This document shows, in pieces, positions 56,680 through 64,000 of a stretch of DNA of 64,000 nt. The notes below the pieces were generated by a model that was not told the origin of the DNA, did no database searches, and saw only the letters and a program-made list of their open reading frames with translations. How positions within the stretch are numbered: the stretch's first letter is position 1; every line of letters begins with the position of its first letter. The stretch lies in assembly GCF_021560175.1 (NCBI RefSeq), contig NZ_CP091110.1:3028001-3092000 (forward strand), given 5' to 3'. Source of the DNA: Neobacillus drentensis (lineage in GTDB: Bacteria; Bacillota; Bacilli; Bacillales; Cytobacillaceae). The position numbers and the translations under genes were made by a program.

Positions 56680-56720
56680 GCTACAAACTCCACTTGACAA
56701 TAGAAGTTTGTAGCTTTTTT
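56680..56720 (+). terminator. Terminator after the SDR gene
   Basis: GCTACAAACT pairs with AGTTTGTAGC (10 bp), followed by TTTTTTAT. Confidence 0.85.
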
Positions 56721-56895
56721 ATATCTCATTGGATGTGCAATCTCAAAGGTGAAACTACTATTAATTTTTATTTAATTGTAAACAACAGTTCGTTATGACA
56801 CACAATATCAGATCCTATAAATATCTTCCAATATCTCATATGCGAATTGTATACTATTTTTATAAATACCTAATTTTGATGGGAGTTGCAATGAT

Positions 56896-58242
56896 TTGTT
56901 ACGAGGCGAAAAGGCTGTTATTATTGGCGGAGGAATTTCTGGAAAATTGACAGCACGTGTACTGTCTGATTTTTTCCAAAAGGTCATTATTTTAGAACGT
57001 GATTCAAAACCAAATGGGCCCTTTCCGAGAAAAGGTGCACCACAAGGTGAGCATATCCATGCACTTCTATTTTCCGGTGCGAATGGTCTCGAAGAGCTGT
57101 TTCCTGGTATTACAGAGAAGTTTAACGCAAGTGGAGCTGTTAAAATCAATTCCACCCAAGACATTGCATGGTTTCATCATGGGGTTTGGAAACTTCGCTA
57201 TGAAGGAGACTATACAACCATTCTTCAAACACGCCCGCATCTGGAATGGCATATTGAACAATATATAAAAAGTATCCCAAACGTAACCATTCAATATAGC
57301 CAAAACGTTCAAAACTTTTTATATACTGAAGAAGAAAATCGAATTACTGGGGTTCAAATAAGTAATGGCGATGACTCTATTAAAACGATAAATGCTTACC
57401 TGATTGTAGATGCAAGCGGAGTAAACAGTCTATCCTCAAGATGGCTAAACAAACGAGAAGTACATATTCCGGAAGACACAGTTAAAATCGACTTAAGTTA
57501 TTTTACAAAAACCATTCAACTCCCTGATAACGGAAACAGGGACTGGTCTATTAAACTTGTGTATCCAAACCCTCCCTTTGAAAAAATCGGCGGAGGAATT
57601 TCAAAGGTAGAGGGCAATCGTTATTTAGTCACGTTTATGGGATATCATAACGAAATAAATGAAAAAGAAGTACTGAAAAATGACGACAGCTTTGTAGAAA
57701 TAGCTAAAAAATTGCCGAAAATGGACATTTATCATGAACTAAGGGATGCTACTGTTTTATCCAGTACTTCCACCTTCCGAGTACCCAAAATCACTTGGAG
57801 AAGATTTGATAAGGTGAATAAGTTCCCAAGCGGTCTTTTGACGATAGGGGATACGATATGCCGAATCGACCCTTTTTTTGGTCAAGGGATGAGTATTGCA
57901 GTCCTAGAAGCGTTAGCATTAAAAAAATTACTTGCGAAAGAACAGCTCACAAATCAAAAAATGATTGAAACCTTTCATCAACAGGCAATGAAAATCATTT
58001 CACCAATATGGAATATGGTATTAACAGAAGATTTTCGTTATCCAGATACAATAGGAAGAAGGCCTGCGGGTCTATCTATTCAGCAATGGTATGCGAAAAA
58101 GATTTTTCATTTATCATCGGAAAATAAAACGATCTATAATTCTTTTATTAAGGTCATGCACCTTCTTCGCCCAACTGCCACCCTGATGCACCCAAGAATT
58201 CTAAAAAGTGTGTTGAAAGGGACATTTACAAATCATCGTTAG
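56896..58242 (+). CDS. FAD-dependent monooxygenase-like protein
   Basis: A 448-residue flavoprotein of the p-hydroxybenzoate-hydroxylase/geranylgeranyl-reductase type. The ADP-binding motif is AVIIGGGISGKLTARVL at residues 7-23. The second FAD motif is TIGDTICRIDPFFGQGMSIA near 325. RKGAPQGEHIHALLF near 40 is typical of this subgroup, often annotated as squalene-epoxidase-like. TTG 56896 is the start, with GGGAG 11 bases upstream. The substrate is unknown. A terminator follows. Confidence 0.8.
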   Translation: MLRGEKAVIIGGGISGKLTARVLSDFFQKVIILERDSKPNGPFPRKGAPQGEHIHALLFSGANGLEELFPGITEKFNASGAVKINSTQDIAWFHHGVWKLRYEGDYTTILQTRPHLEWHIEQYIKSIPNVTIQYSQNVQNFLYTEEENRITGVQISNGDDSIKTINAYLIVDASGVNSLSSRWLNKREVHIPEDTVKIDLSYFTKTIQLPDNGNRDWSIKLVYPNPPFEKIGGGISKVEGNRYLVTFMGYHNEINEKEVLKNDDSFVEIAKKLPKMDIYHELRDATVLSSTSTFRVPKITWRRFDKVNKFPSGLLTIGDTICRIDPFFGQGMSIAVLEALALKKLLAKEQLTNQKMIETFHQQAMKIISPIWNMVLTEDFRYPDTIGRRPAGLSIQQWYAKKIFHLSSENKTIYNSFIKVMHLLRPTATLMHPRILKSVLKGTFTNHR

Positions 58243-58268
58243 TTTATATTCTCAAGTCAACTATAAAG

Positions 58269-58300
58269 GACTCGGTATTAGATCATTTACCGGGTCTTTT
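58269..58300 (+). terminator. Terminator after the flavoprotein gene
   Basis: GACTCGGTA pairs with TACCGGGTC (one T-G pair), followed by TTTTCT. Confidence 0.75.
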
Positions 58301-58407
58301 CTACGTTAATAAAAGATCATCTTATCTTAAATTTGCTCAACTTTGCTTACTGTAAAGGTATTTAATGACACACCCAGGTAAAAAACTGTTGTTTATTAGC
58401 TAAGAGT

Positions 58408-58713
58408 TTGGGATGGAAGGATTTAGAAGATGTAGATTGGGTATTACACAATAATAAGATAGACCGCTTAATGAATGATTACTTTAAAAAATGGATATAT
58501 CAACGAACTAAGGCATTGCGGGAGTTAGATAATGAATATTGGAAACGCATACAAATTCTTTATTATCTGGCTCTGACATCAAGAACTCACCATCCCGCCA
58601 ATTGGAGTCTACATCTTATGACTGTTAAAACAAGAAAGGGGAGTAAAAGCATTGAAACAGAAAAAAAAGTGCGTGGCCATGTTACTGGCAGGTGGACAGG
58701 GCAGCCGACTTAG
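58408..58713 (+). pseudogene. Gene remnant upstream of glgC
   Basis: A frame of about 100 codons whose first 78 residues are protein-like (DVDWVLHNNKIDRLMNDYF, ELDNEYWKRIQILYYLALTS). It then runs out of frame into the glgC coding region, overlapping by 62 bases. This suggests its own end was lost. The family is not recognised. In Bacillus the gene before glgC is normally glgB, but this text does not look like branching enzyme. Confidence 0.4.
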
Positions 58714-59782
58714 TTTACTGACGAAGGATAAAGCAAAACCGGCTGTTGCCTATGGGGGGAAATATCGAATTATTGATTTTCCTTTAAGCAACTGTGCAAA
58801 CTCAGGAATTGATACAGTAGGCGTATTAACTCAGTACTTGCCCCTCGTTTTGCATTCCTATATCGGAATCGGAAGTGCGTGGGATTTAGATCGAATGCAT
58901 GGCGGGGTAACCGTATTGCCTCCTTATTCGGAAACTTCCGGTCTTAGGTGGTATAGAGGTACGGCAAACGCGATTTATCAGAATTTAAATTATTTAACAC
59001 AATACAATCCAGAATACGTGATCATTCTGTCCGGTGACCACATTTATAAAATGGATTATACGAAAATGCTTGATTACCATATTGAAAAGGATGCAGATGT
59101 GTCTATTTCTGTCATTGAAGTGCCTTGGGAAGAAGCAAGCCGGTTTGGAATTATGAATACAAATAAGGAGTTAGAGGTCATTGAGTTCGAGGAAAAACCG
59201 AAATCTCCCAAAAGTAATTTAGCTTCCATGGGGATCTACATCTTTAAATGGCCAGTTTTAAAAAATTTTTTAGAAATGGATGATAAAAATCCTGAATCAA
59301 CTAATGATTTCGGCAAGGATATTATTCCACTTTTGCTGGAAGAAAATAAAAAGGTGGTCGCCTACCCATTCAAAGGCTACTGGAAAGACGTCGGAACAGT
59401 GAGCAGCTTATGGGAAGCCAATATGGATTTATTAGATGAAGAGACAGAACTCGATCTTTATGATCGAGAATGGAGAATATACTCTGCCAATCCAAACCGG
59501 CCGCCCCAATATATTGCCCCGTCAGCAGAAATAGAAGAGTCATTGATTAATGAAGGCTGTAAGGTGGAAGGGAACATCCATCATTCCGTCTTATTCCAGG
59601 GAGTAACCGCAGAAGAAGGGTGTCAGATTCGCGATTCTGTTATTATGCCTGATGCCCGAATTGGTAAGAATGCCGTAATAGAGAGAGCCATTATCGCCCC
59701 AGGGATGGAAGTGGAAGATCATGCTGTCATTCGTCCCACAAGGCAGGATGGTGTGATCCTGTTTGCAGGTGAAGAATCGTGA
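58652..59782 (+). CDS. glgC: Glucose-1-phosphate adenylyltransferase GlgC
   Basis: A 376-residue ADP-glucose pyrophosphorylase. The nucleotide-binding loop is [37 protein letters not shown] follows, and the metal/substrate site is [15 protein letters not shown] left-handed beta-helix of hexapeptide repeats occupies the last 100 residues. It makes ADP-glucose from glucose-1-phosphate and ATP, the first step of glycogen synthesis. TTG 58652 follows GGGGAG. In Bacillus GlgC works with GlgD, encoded next. Confidence 0.95.
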   Translation: MKQKKKCVAMLLAGGQGSRLSLLTKDKAKPAVAYGGKYRIIDFPLSNCANSGIDTVGVLTQYLPLVLHSYIGIGSAWDLDRMHGGVTVLPPYSETSGLRWYRGTANAIYQNLNYLTQYNPEYVIILSGDHIYKMDYTKMLDYHIEKDADVSISVIEVPWEEASRFGIMNTNKELEVIEFEEKPKSPKSNLASMGIYIFKWPVLKNFLEMDDKNPESTNDFGKDIIPLLLEENKKVVAYPFKGYWKDVGTVSSLWEANMDLLDEETELDLYDREWRIYSANPNRPPQYIAPSAEIEESLINEGCKVEGNIHHSVLFQGVTAEEGCQIRDSVIMPDARIGKNAVIERAIIAPGMEVEDHAVIRPTRQDGVILFAGEES

Positions 59783-59814
59783 GATAACTAAAAAAAGAAG
59801 AAAGGGTGATACAT

Positions 59815-60840
59815 TTGTCTTGTTCAATGCTGGGAATTATCAATGCAACCACTGAGTTTGACACGTTTCAAACTTTAACTGCTCACCGTACGTTAGCCTC
59901 TCTTCCGTTTGCAGGACGCTATCGATTGATTGATTTTATGTTATCCAATATGGTGAATTCAGGAATTACAAATGTAGCTATTTTTACAGGACAAGAGGTT
60001 CGGTCCCTGATGGATCACTTGGAATCAGGTAAGCAATGGGACTTAGGCAGAAAACGTGATGGGCTGTTTGTGTTTTCACCTGAAGGCAATTCGGAGATTG
60101 AGAGATTTGGATCTTTTGCACATTTTGCCAATAATATGACGTATTTCAAGCGTAGTAAGCAACAGTATGTAGTGGTTGCCAATTGCCATACCGTCGGACC
60201 GATTGACTTTTGTCAGATTTTAGATAGTCATCTAGAAACAAGAGCGGATATCACAGAGGTCGTTCATCATGGCGAATCATTACAAGCCTATATTTTGAGC
60301 AAGGATTTATTGCTTTCTTTGTTTGAACAATACAAGGATCAGCAATATTACAGTCTTTTTGATGTCGTGCATGATAGACGCCATACACTTCAAATCAATA
60401 GGTATGATTGGACAGGTTATATTACCAACATTGATTGCCTTCACAGCTATTATCAATCTAGCTTAGATCTCCTGCAGCCAACCATATGGGAACAGGTTTT
60501 TACAAACCACGACCCCATTCTTACAAAGGTTAAAGATGAGCCGCCAACAAAGTATAGAAAGGGTTCAAAGGTTAGGAATTCCATTATCGCAAACGGGTGC
60601 ATTATTGAAGGGGAAGTAGAGAATAGCGTTATATTCCGTGCTGTTAAAATCGGAAAAGGGACGGTTATCCGTAACTCGATTATCATGCAGAAATGTCAAA
60701 TTGAAGAAAATTGTGTACTGGATGGAATTATTTTAGATAAGGATGCCATTGTGGGAAATGGAATCCAAATGACAGGTACAACCGAAGCTCCTCTTGTAGT
60801 TGAAAAAGGTACCGTGAAAAGGGGCGTTGCTCATTCATGA
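59815..60840 (+). CDS. glgD: GlgD, regulatory/companion subunit of ADP-glucose pyrophosphorylase
   Basis: A 341-residue homologue of GlgC that lacks the intact G-G-x-G-(T/S)-R-L loop (here [19 protein letters not shown]). It keeps [16 protein letters not shown] and the hexapeptide repeats. In the family it raises the activity of GlgC. Start TTG 59815 fits the AAAGG site; GTG 59806 is possible. It overlaps glgA by four bases. Confidence 0.93.
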   Translation: MSCSMLGIINATTEFDTFQTLTAHRTLASLPFAGRYRLIDFMLSNMVNSGITNVAIFTGQEVRSLMDHLESGKQWDLGRKRDGLFVFSPEGNSEIERFGSFAHFANNMTYFKRSKQQYVVVANCHTVGPIDFCQILDSHLETRADITEVVHHGESLQAYILSKDLLLSLFEQYKDQQYYSLFDVVHDRRHTLQINRYDWTGYITNIDCLHSYYQSSLDLLQPTIWEQVFTNHDPILTKVKDEPPTKYRKGSKVRNSIIANGCIIEGEVENSVIFRAVKIGKGTVIRNSIIMQKCQIEENCVLDGIILDKDAIVGNGIQMTGTTEAPLVVEKGTVKRGVAHS

Positions 60841-62306
60841 AGGTTCTATTTGCTGTATCAGAGTGTGTTCCGTTTGTGAAGACAGGTGGCCTGGCTGATA
60901 TAGCGGGGGCACTTCCTAAAGCGTTAAAAGATCTTGGGACAGAAGTACGAGTTATTTTACCGAATTACTCCTTAATTCCTGAAAAGCTAAAAAAATCATT
61001 TCAATTTCAAAAAGAGATTCGTGTGCAGGTGGGCTGGCGGAATCAGCACTGCGGTATTTTTACACTAGAGCAAGACGGGATTACCTATTACTTTATTGAT
61101 AACCAATATTATTTTTACCGAGATTCTCTATATGGTCATTACGATGACGGGGAGCGATTCGCTTTTTTCTGTAAGGCGGTTCTAGAGAGTATTCCTCATT
61201 TAGATTTTGTTCCTGATGTGATTCATTCCCATGACTGGCACACAGGGATGGTTAATTTTTTATTAGACGCACACTATCGTCTTAATCCGCTCTATTGGGA
61301 TATGAAAACCGTATTTACCATTCACAATTTGCAGTTCCAGGGGATTTTCCCTTATTCGATTATGAGTGATCTGTTAGGATTAAGTCATCAATATTTTACC
61401 AACGAGCAGCTGGAGTTTCATGGGAATATCAACTTTATGAAAGGGGCCATTGTTGCCTCCGATATGGTGACGACCGTCAGTCCTACCTATAAAGATGAAA
61501 TTCAATATCCCTATTATGGTGAAGGACTTGACGGCCTTTTGCGAAAGCACAGAAATAAGCTTGTCGGAATAGTCAATGGGATCGACGATACGGTTTACAA
61601 TCCTAGGATAGACCGAGAAATTGCTGCTTCCTATGATATTGATTCATTAGAGGGGAAAGCAAAAAACAAGCAAGAGTTACAGCGCTATTTCGGATTACCA
61701 GAAAAATATAACACCCCCATTATTGCGATGGTCACACGCTTAACTAATCAAAAAGGGTTAGATTTAGTGCTCCATGTATTTCGGGAAATGATGAAGGAGG
61801 ATCTTCAATTCATCGTCCTTGGTTCAGGTGAAACTCATTATGAACACTTTTTTAACCAAATGAAGCAAGAGTATCCCGATAAAGTAGGAGTATATGTCGG
61901 TTTTAATGAAGCGTTGGCGCATCAAATCTATGCAGGGGCTGATCTATTTTTAATGCCATCTCAATTTGAGCCATGTGGATTAGGGCAGTTGATTGCCTTA
62001 CAGTATGGTACTATCCCCATTGTTAGAGAAACAGGAGGCTTGAACGATACGGTTCTACCCTATCATGAGTTTACAGGTGATGGAAACGGTTTTACTTTTA
62101 AAAATTTCAATGCTCATGACATGCTGCACACCGTTAGAAGGGCTATTTTATATTATCAGGAAAACAAAATTTGGAGTCGGTTAGTAAAAGATGCGATGAG
62201 TCAGGATTATAGTTGGCTGCAATCCGCGAAGAAATACAACGATATCTATAGGGAACTGCTGCTAAACTCGGAATATAGTAAGCTAGTAAAGAATGGATCT
62301 ATCTAG
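60837..62306 (+). CDS. glgA: Glycogen synthase GlgA
   Basis: A 489-residue GT5 starch/glycogen synthase that transfers glucose from ADP-glucose to the glycogen chain. The N-terminal [16 protein letters not shown] binds ADP-glucose. HSHDWHTGM and [12 protein letters not shown] are typical of GT5. The C-terminal Glu motif is [26 protein letters not shown] overlap with glgD implies translational coupling. The glgP gene expected next is absent; the toxin-type RNA block lies there instead. Confidence 0.96.
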   Translation: MKVLFAVSECVPFVKTGGLADIAGALPKALKDLGTEVRVILPNYSLIPEKLKKSFQFQKEIRVQVGWRNQHCGIFTLEQDGITYYFIDNQYYFYRDSLYGHYDDGERFAFFCKAVLESIPHLDFVPDVIHSHDWHTGMVNFLLDAHYRLNPLYWDMKTVFTIHNLQFQGIFPYSIMSDLLGLSHQYFTNEQLEFHGNINFMKGAIVASDMVTTVSPTYKDEIQYPYYGEGLDGLLRKHRNKLVGIVNGIDDTVYNPRIDREIAASYDIDSLEGKAKNKQELQRYFGLPEKYNTPIIAMVTRLTNQKGLDLVLHVFREMMKEDLQFIVLGSGETHYEHFFNQMKQEYPDKVGVYVGFNEALAHQIYAGADLFLMPSQFEPCGLGQLIALQYGTIPIVRETGGLNDTVLPYHEFTGDGNGFTFKNFNAHDMLHTVRRAILYYQENKIWSRLVKDAMSQDYSWLQSAKKYNDIYRELLLNSEYSKLVKNGSI

Positions 62307-62339
62307 CAATAAGTTAGTTACTCCCTTTTTTAAAAGCCA

Positions 62340-62467
62340 TAAAAAACAAAAATAATCCACCCTTGATTTAACGGCTCGGGTGGATGATCACACTAAATTA
62401 GCCGATCCCCATAGTGGGAACCGTCTATTGCTCGACCAGACATGTTGTTGCATGACTGGTCTTTTTT
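62340..62467. repeat. Second, degenerate copy of the type I toxin RNA block; also terminates glgA
   Basis: Shares layout and sequence with 55580-55696: ATCCACCC/GGGTGGAT stem (62354-62361/62378-62385), the identical 17-mer GGGAACCGTCTATTGCT (62416-62432), and a terminator stem GACCAGACATG/CATGACTGGTC with one A-A mismatch plus TTTTTT. No toxin reading frame precedes it; only a short Lys/Asn-rich stretch before TAA remains. It probably is a relic of a second toxin locus and can end glgA transcripts. Confidence 0.65.
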
Positions 62468-62539
62468 AATTTCTTTTTATTTTAACTCTATAAAACATTC
62501 CCATATATGCAAGGGGAGATCAACGAAGTATAAGAAATA

Positions 62540-63640
62540 TTAATCAATGGTTAATCGTTCGACTTCACTAAAACCCGCTGTCTTCTTAAAGTTCATCTGA
62601 TGACTGAAATTTTGCATGGCGTCCGAACAATCAATATGATCAAAATTCAATTTGTTTAACGTCTTTTTTTCTATTTTTACAGAAAGGATTGTGATCTTCC
62701 TATGATAGCCGGTTGAGGTATCCATCATGGTCTCCGTTGCATGGATATAAGCAGTGTCCAATGGCAGCAGCGCAAACATATCCCGGGCAACCCTTAATAC
62801 ACAGCTGCAGACATAGTCCTGTTGGATATCAAAGTATTTGCCTTTAGGCATCTGTTTGGTGGATACTTTTCCGGTTTTTGTCAATGATAGCTGTTCTTTA
62901 GGTACAACTGTATCACTGTGAACATCAAATTCTATTTCTATCGTCTTTGAATCTTCAGCAAAGAACTCGAAGCCGCTTCCAAATTCAAGTATGTCATCTA
63001 ATGGATTGAATTCTTGGATGACTTCAAAGTAGGTATCAATATCTCCTTCTATCACCTTAGTGGCTATTCGAACGTCCCTTTCCCAGGAGCGATATTCCAT
63101 TTCATCTTTTTGTCTTGCTTCTATCACTTCATTATTAAGTTTTTCCAATTCCTTATCGGATTGTTTGAATAGTTTTGAGATCAGATTCGGTTTATAACTA
63201 TGTACCTTATCTAATGCTGCCTGTTCATGGAAGCCTATCTGTCCTTGATTTTTATTATAGGGCGGGTTCGCGCTTCTGACCTTAATCCAATTAATCGGTT
63301 CATCTGCTTCTTTATGGATGGATTGAATTCTTTCTAATTTATTCTCGTAGAGATCAACCTCTAAGGCAGCTTGTTCCAACGCATTTAATCGATCCATTTC
63401 TTTCTGTCTTGCTTGTATTTCTCTTTGCCGATTATAAGCTGGAGTATTACGTTTTCTGCCGCCTGAAGTGGTATAGTAAATCCCCGTGTTAGGAATGCTT
63501 GCTGTAACCCGGCTGCCGGTTCTTGAATTGACACTATAGCGTAGACCTTTGACACCTGCACTCAAACCAACACTTTTCGAACCAACATTCAATCGAATCC
63601 CTGGGGCAATCTTGAAACTCTTTCTAAACCCAAATCCCAT
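62540..63640 (-). CDS. DUF4236-containing protein
   Basis: A 366-residue protein. Residues 1-55 are DUF4236 (FRKSFKIAPGIRLNVGSKSVG, then GSRVTASIPNTGIYYT), a small domain of unknown function at the N-terminus of many bacterial proteins. A helical region follows, with coiled-coil-like text (RQREIQARQKEMDRLNALEQ) up to about 200 and a mixed C-terminus. No membrane segment is seen. GGAGGG precedes the ATG. It is a single gene on the minus strand. Confidence 0.8.
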   Translation of the reverse strand: MGFGFRKSFKIAPGIRLNVGSKSVGLSAGVKGLRYSVNSRTGSRVTASIPNTGIYYTTSGGRKRNTPAYNRQREIQARQKEMDRLNALEQAALEVDLYENKLERIQSIHKEADEPINWIKVRSANPPYNKNQGQIGFHEQAALDKVHSYKPNLISKLFKQSDKELEKLNNEVIEARQKDEMEYRSWERDVRIATKVIEGDIDTYFEVIQEFNPLDDILEFGSGFEFFAEDSKTIEIEFDVHSDTVVPKEQLSLTKTGKVSTKQMPKGKYFDIQQDYVCSCVLRVARDMFALLPLDTAYIHATETMMDTSTGYHRKITILSVKIEKKTLNKLNFDHIDCSDAMQNFSHQMNFKKTAGFSEVERLTID

Positions 63641-63997
63641 TACCTTCCCTCCTTTTTTACAAATTATAACAAAATAATCCTTCCTGAAGAAGGATAAAAA
63701 ACTCTAGAAATAACTCCTGTGTTTCAAAAACTAATCTTATCTACCTATCTTTTGTAATAACCCTTTAACAACTAGTTCCTAAGTTTCATTTTACTTACTT
63801 CTAGCAGCGTTTACATTTCTCGCCGTAAACGTTATCATACCCCGTCCTAATAGGAATACAGGACATTCTCCGTCTTCTTTTTATCCAAGGGATCCCGTGT
63901 TGACGGCATTAGTAAATAGAATTAGATTTAATAAAAGAGTAATCGGTTTTTTCTACCATTCAATTAAAGAATTACATCAGCAAAAGGAGCATCACAC
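63641..63997. other. Intergenic region before a gene leaving the window
   Basis: Contains an inverted repeat CGTTTAC (63808-63814) / GTAAACG (63825-63831), with ten bases between, which could be an operator. A weak promoter-like TTGACG (63899) lies 17 bases before TAGATT. The AAGGAG ribosome site (63984-63989) belongs to the next gene. No protein-coding frame is supported. Confidence 0.4.
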
Positions 63998-64000
63998 ATG
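63998..64000 (+). CDS. Start codon of a gene continuing beyond the window
   Basis: The window ends on ATG, eight bases after AAGGAG. This is the beginning of a plus-strand gene whose product cannot be judged. Confidence 0.6.

Noticed and set aside
1..64000. CRISPR arrays, tRNA genes, integrase or intact insertion sequences
   Set aside because: No regularly spaced repeats, cloverleaf-like stretches or transposase motifs were noticed on either strand by reading; island attachment sites could not be identified.

Overview
The window looks like a chromosomal stretch from a low-GC Firmicute of the Bacillaceae. The DNA is AT-rich, ribosome binding sites are strong AGGAGG/GGGAGG types with frequent TTG and GTG starts, promoters are TTGACA/TATAAT-like with CcpA (cre) boxes, and the gene families (YesL-type DUF624, GH4, glgC-glgD-glgA, a BsrG/TxpA-like small toxin, LtrA) are typical of Bacillus relatives. 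No tRNA, rRNA, CRISPR array, integrase or intact transposase was recognised.

Region A (1-35166) is a large anti-phage island. After decayed small genes and an HNH endonuclease (1592-2476), a tightly packed plus-strand operon (2766-20290) encodes a NERD-nuclease/UvrD helicase, an AddB-like Fe-S partner, two unknown reading frames separated by one amber codon, an Snf2/RapA-type helicase, a RecQ-like helicase, a small winged-helix-like protein, a large P-loop ATPase and a small coiled-coil protein. The Snf2-RecQ-small-ATPase order strongly recalls DpdE-DpdF-DpdG-DpdH of the 7-deazaguanine DNA modification islands, but no deazaguanine synthesis or insertion gene is present. Facing it on the minus strand is a complete DNA phosphorothioation set, dndB-C-D-E-A (20407-26604). 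Diverging from dndB is the matching restriction set dptF-G-H (dndFGH; 26784-35114). The most interesting hypothesis is that the Dpd-like helicase/ATPase operon, extended by an AddAB-like pair, has been recruited as a second effector module for the phosphorothioate mark. A promoter with a 12-bp palindrome at its predicted start point lies between dndB and dptF.

Region B (35167-38967) holds an unrecognised 435-residue helical protein, several gene remnants with in-frame stops, and a small membrane protein whose best start is ATT. It reads as the decayed edge of the island.

Region C (38968-48980) is a carbohydrate-use cluster: an ArsR-type regulator, a GH2 glycosidase behind a promoter/cre element, a LacI-type regulator behind its own cre, a possible structured RNA (group II intron-like, uncertain), an ABC sugar importer (lipoprotein plus two permeases, no ATPase), a YesL-like membrane protein and a GH4 alpha-galactosidase-like enzyme. 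Imported oligosaccharides would be cleaved inside the cell by the GH2 and GH4 enzymes.

Region D (48981-64000) is mixed: two P-loop kinases (one chloramphenicol-phosphotransferase-like), a nucleotidyltransferase, a HAD-phosphatase remnant, an isochorismatase-family hydrolase apparently starting at ATA, an FMN reductase, LtrA, a 27-residue type I toxin with its RNA region, a short-chain dehydrogenase, an FAD monooxygenase-like protein, a glycogen operon reduced to glgC-glgD-glgA, a second copy of the toxin-associated RNA/terminator block, a DUF4236 protein, and the first codon of a gene that leaves the window.
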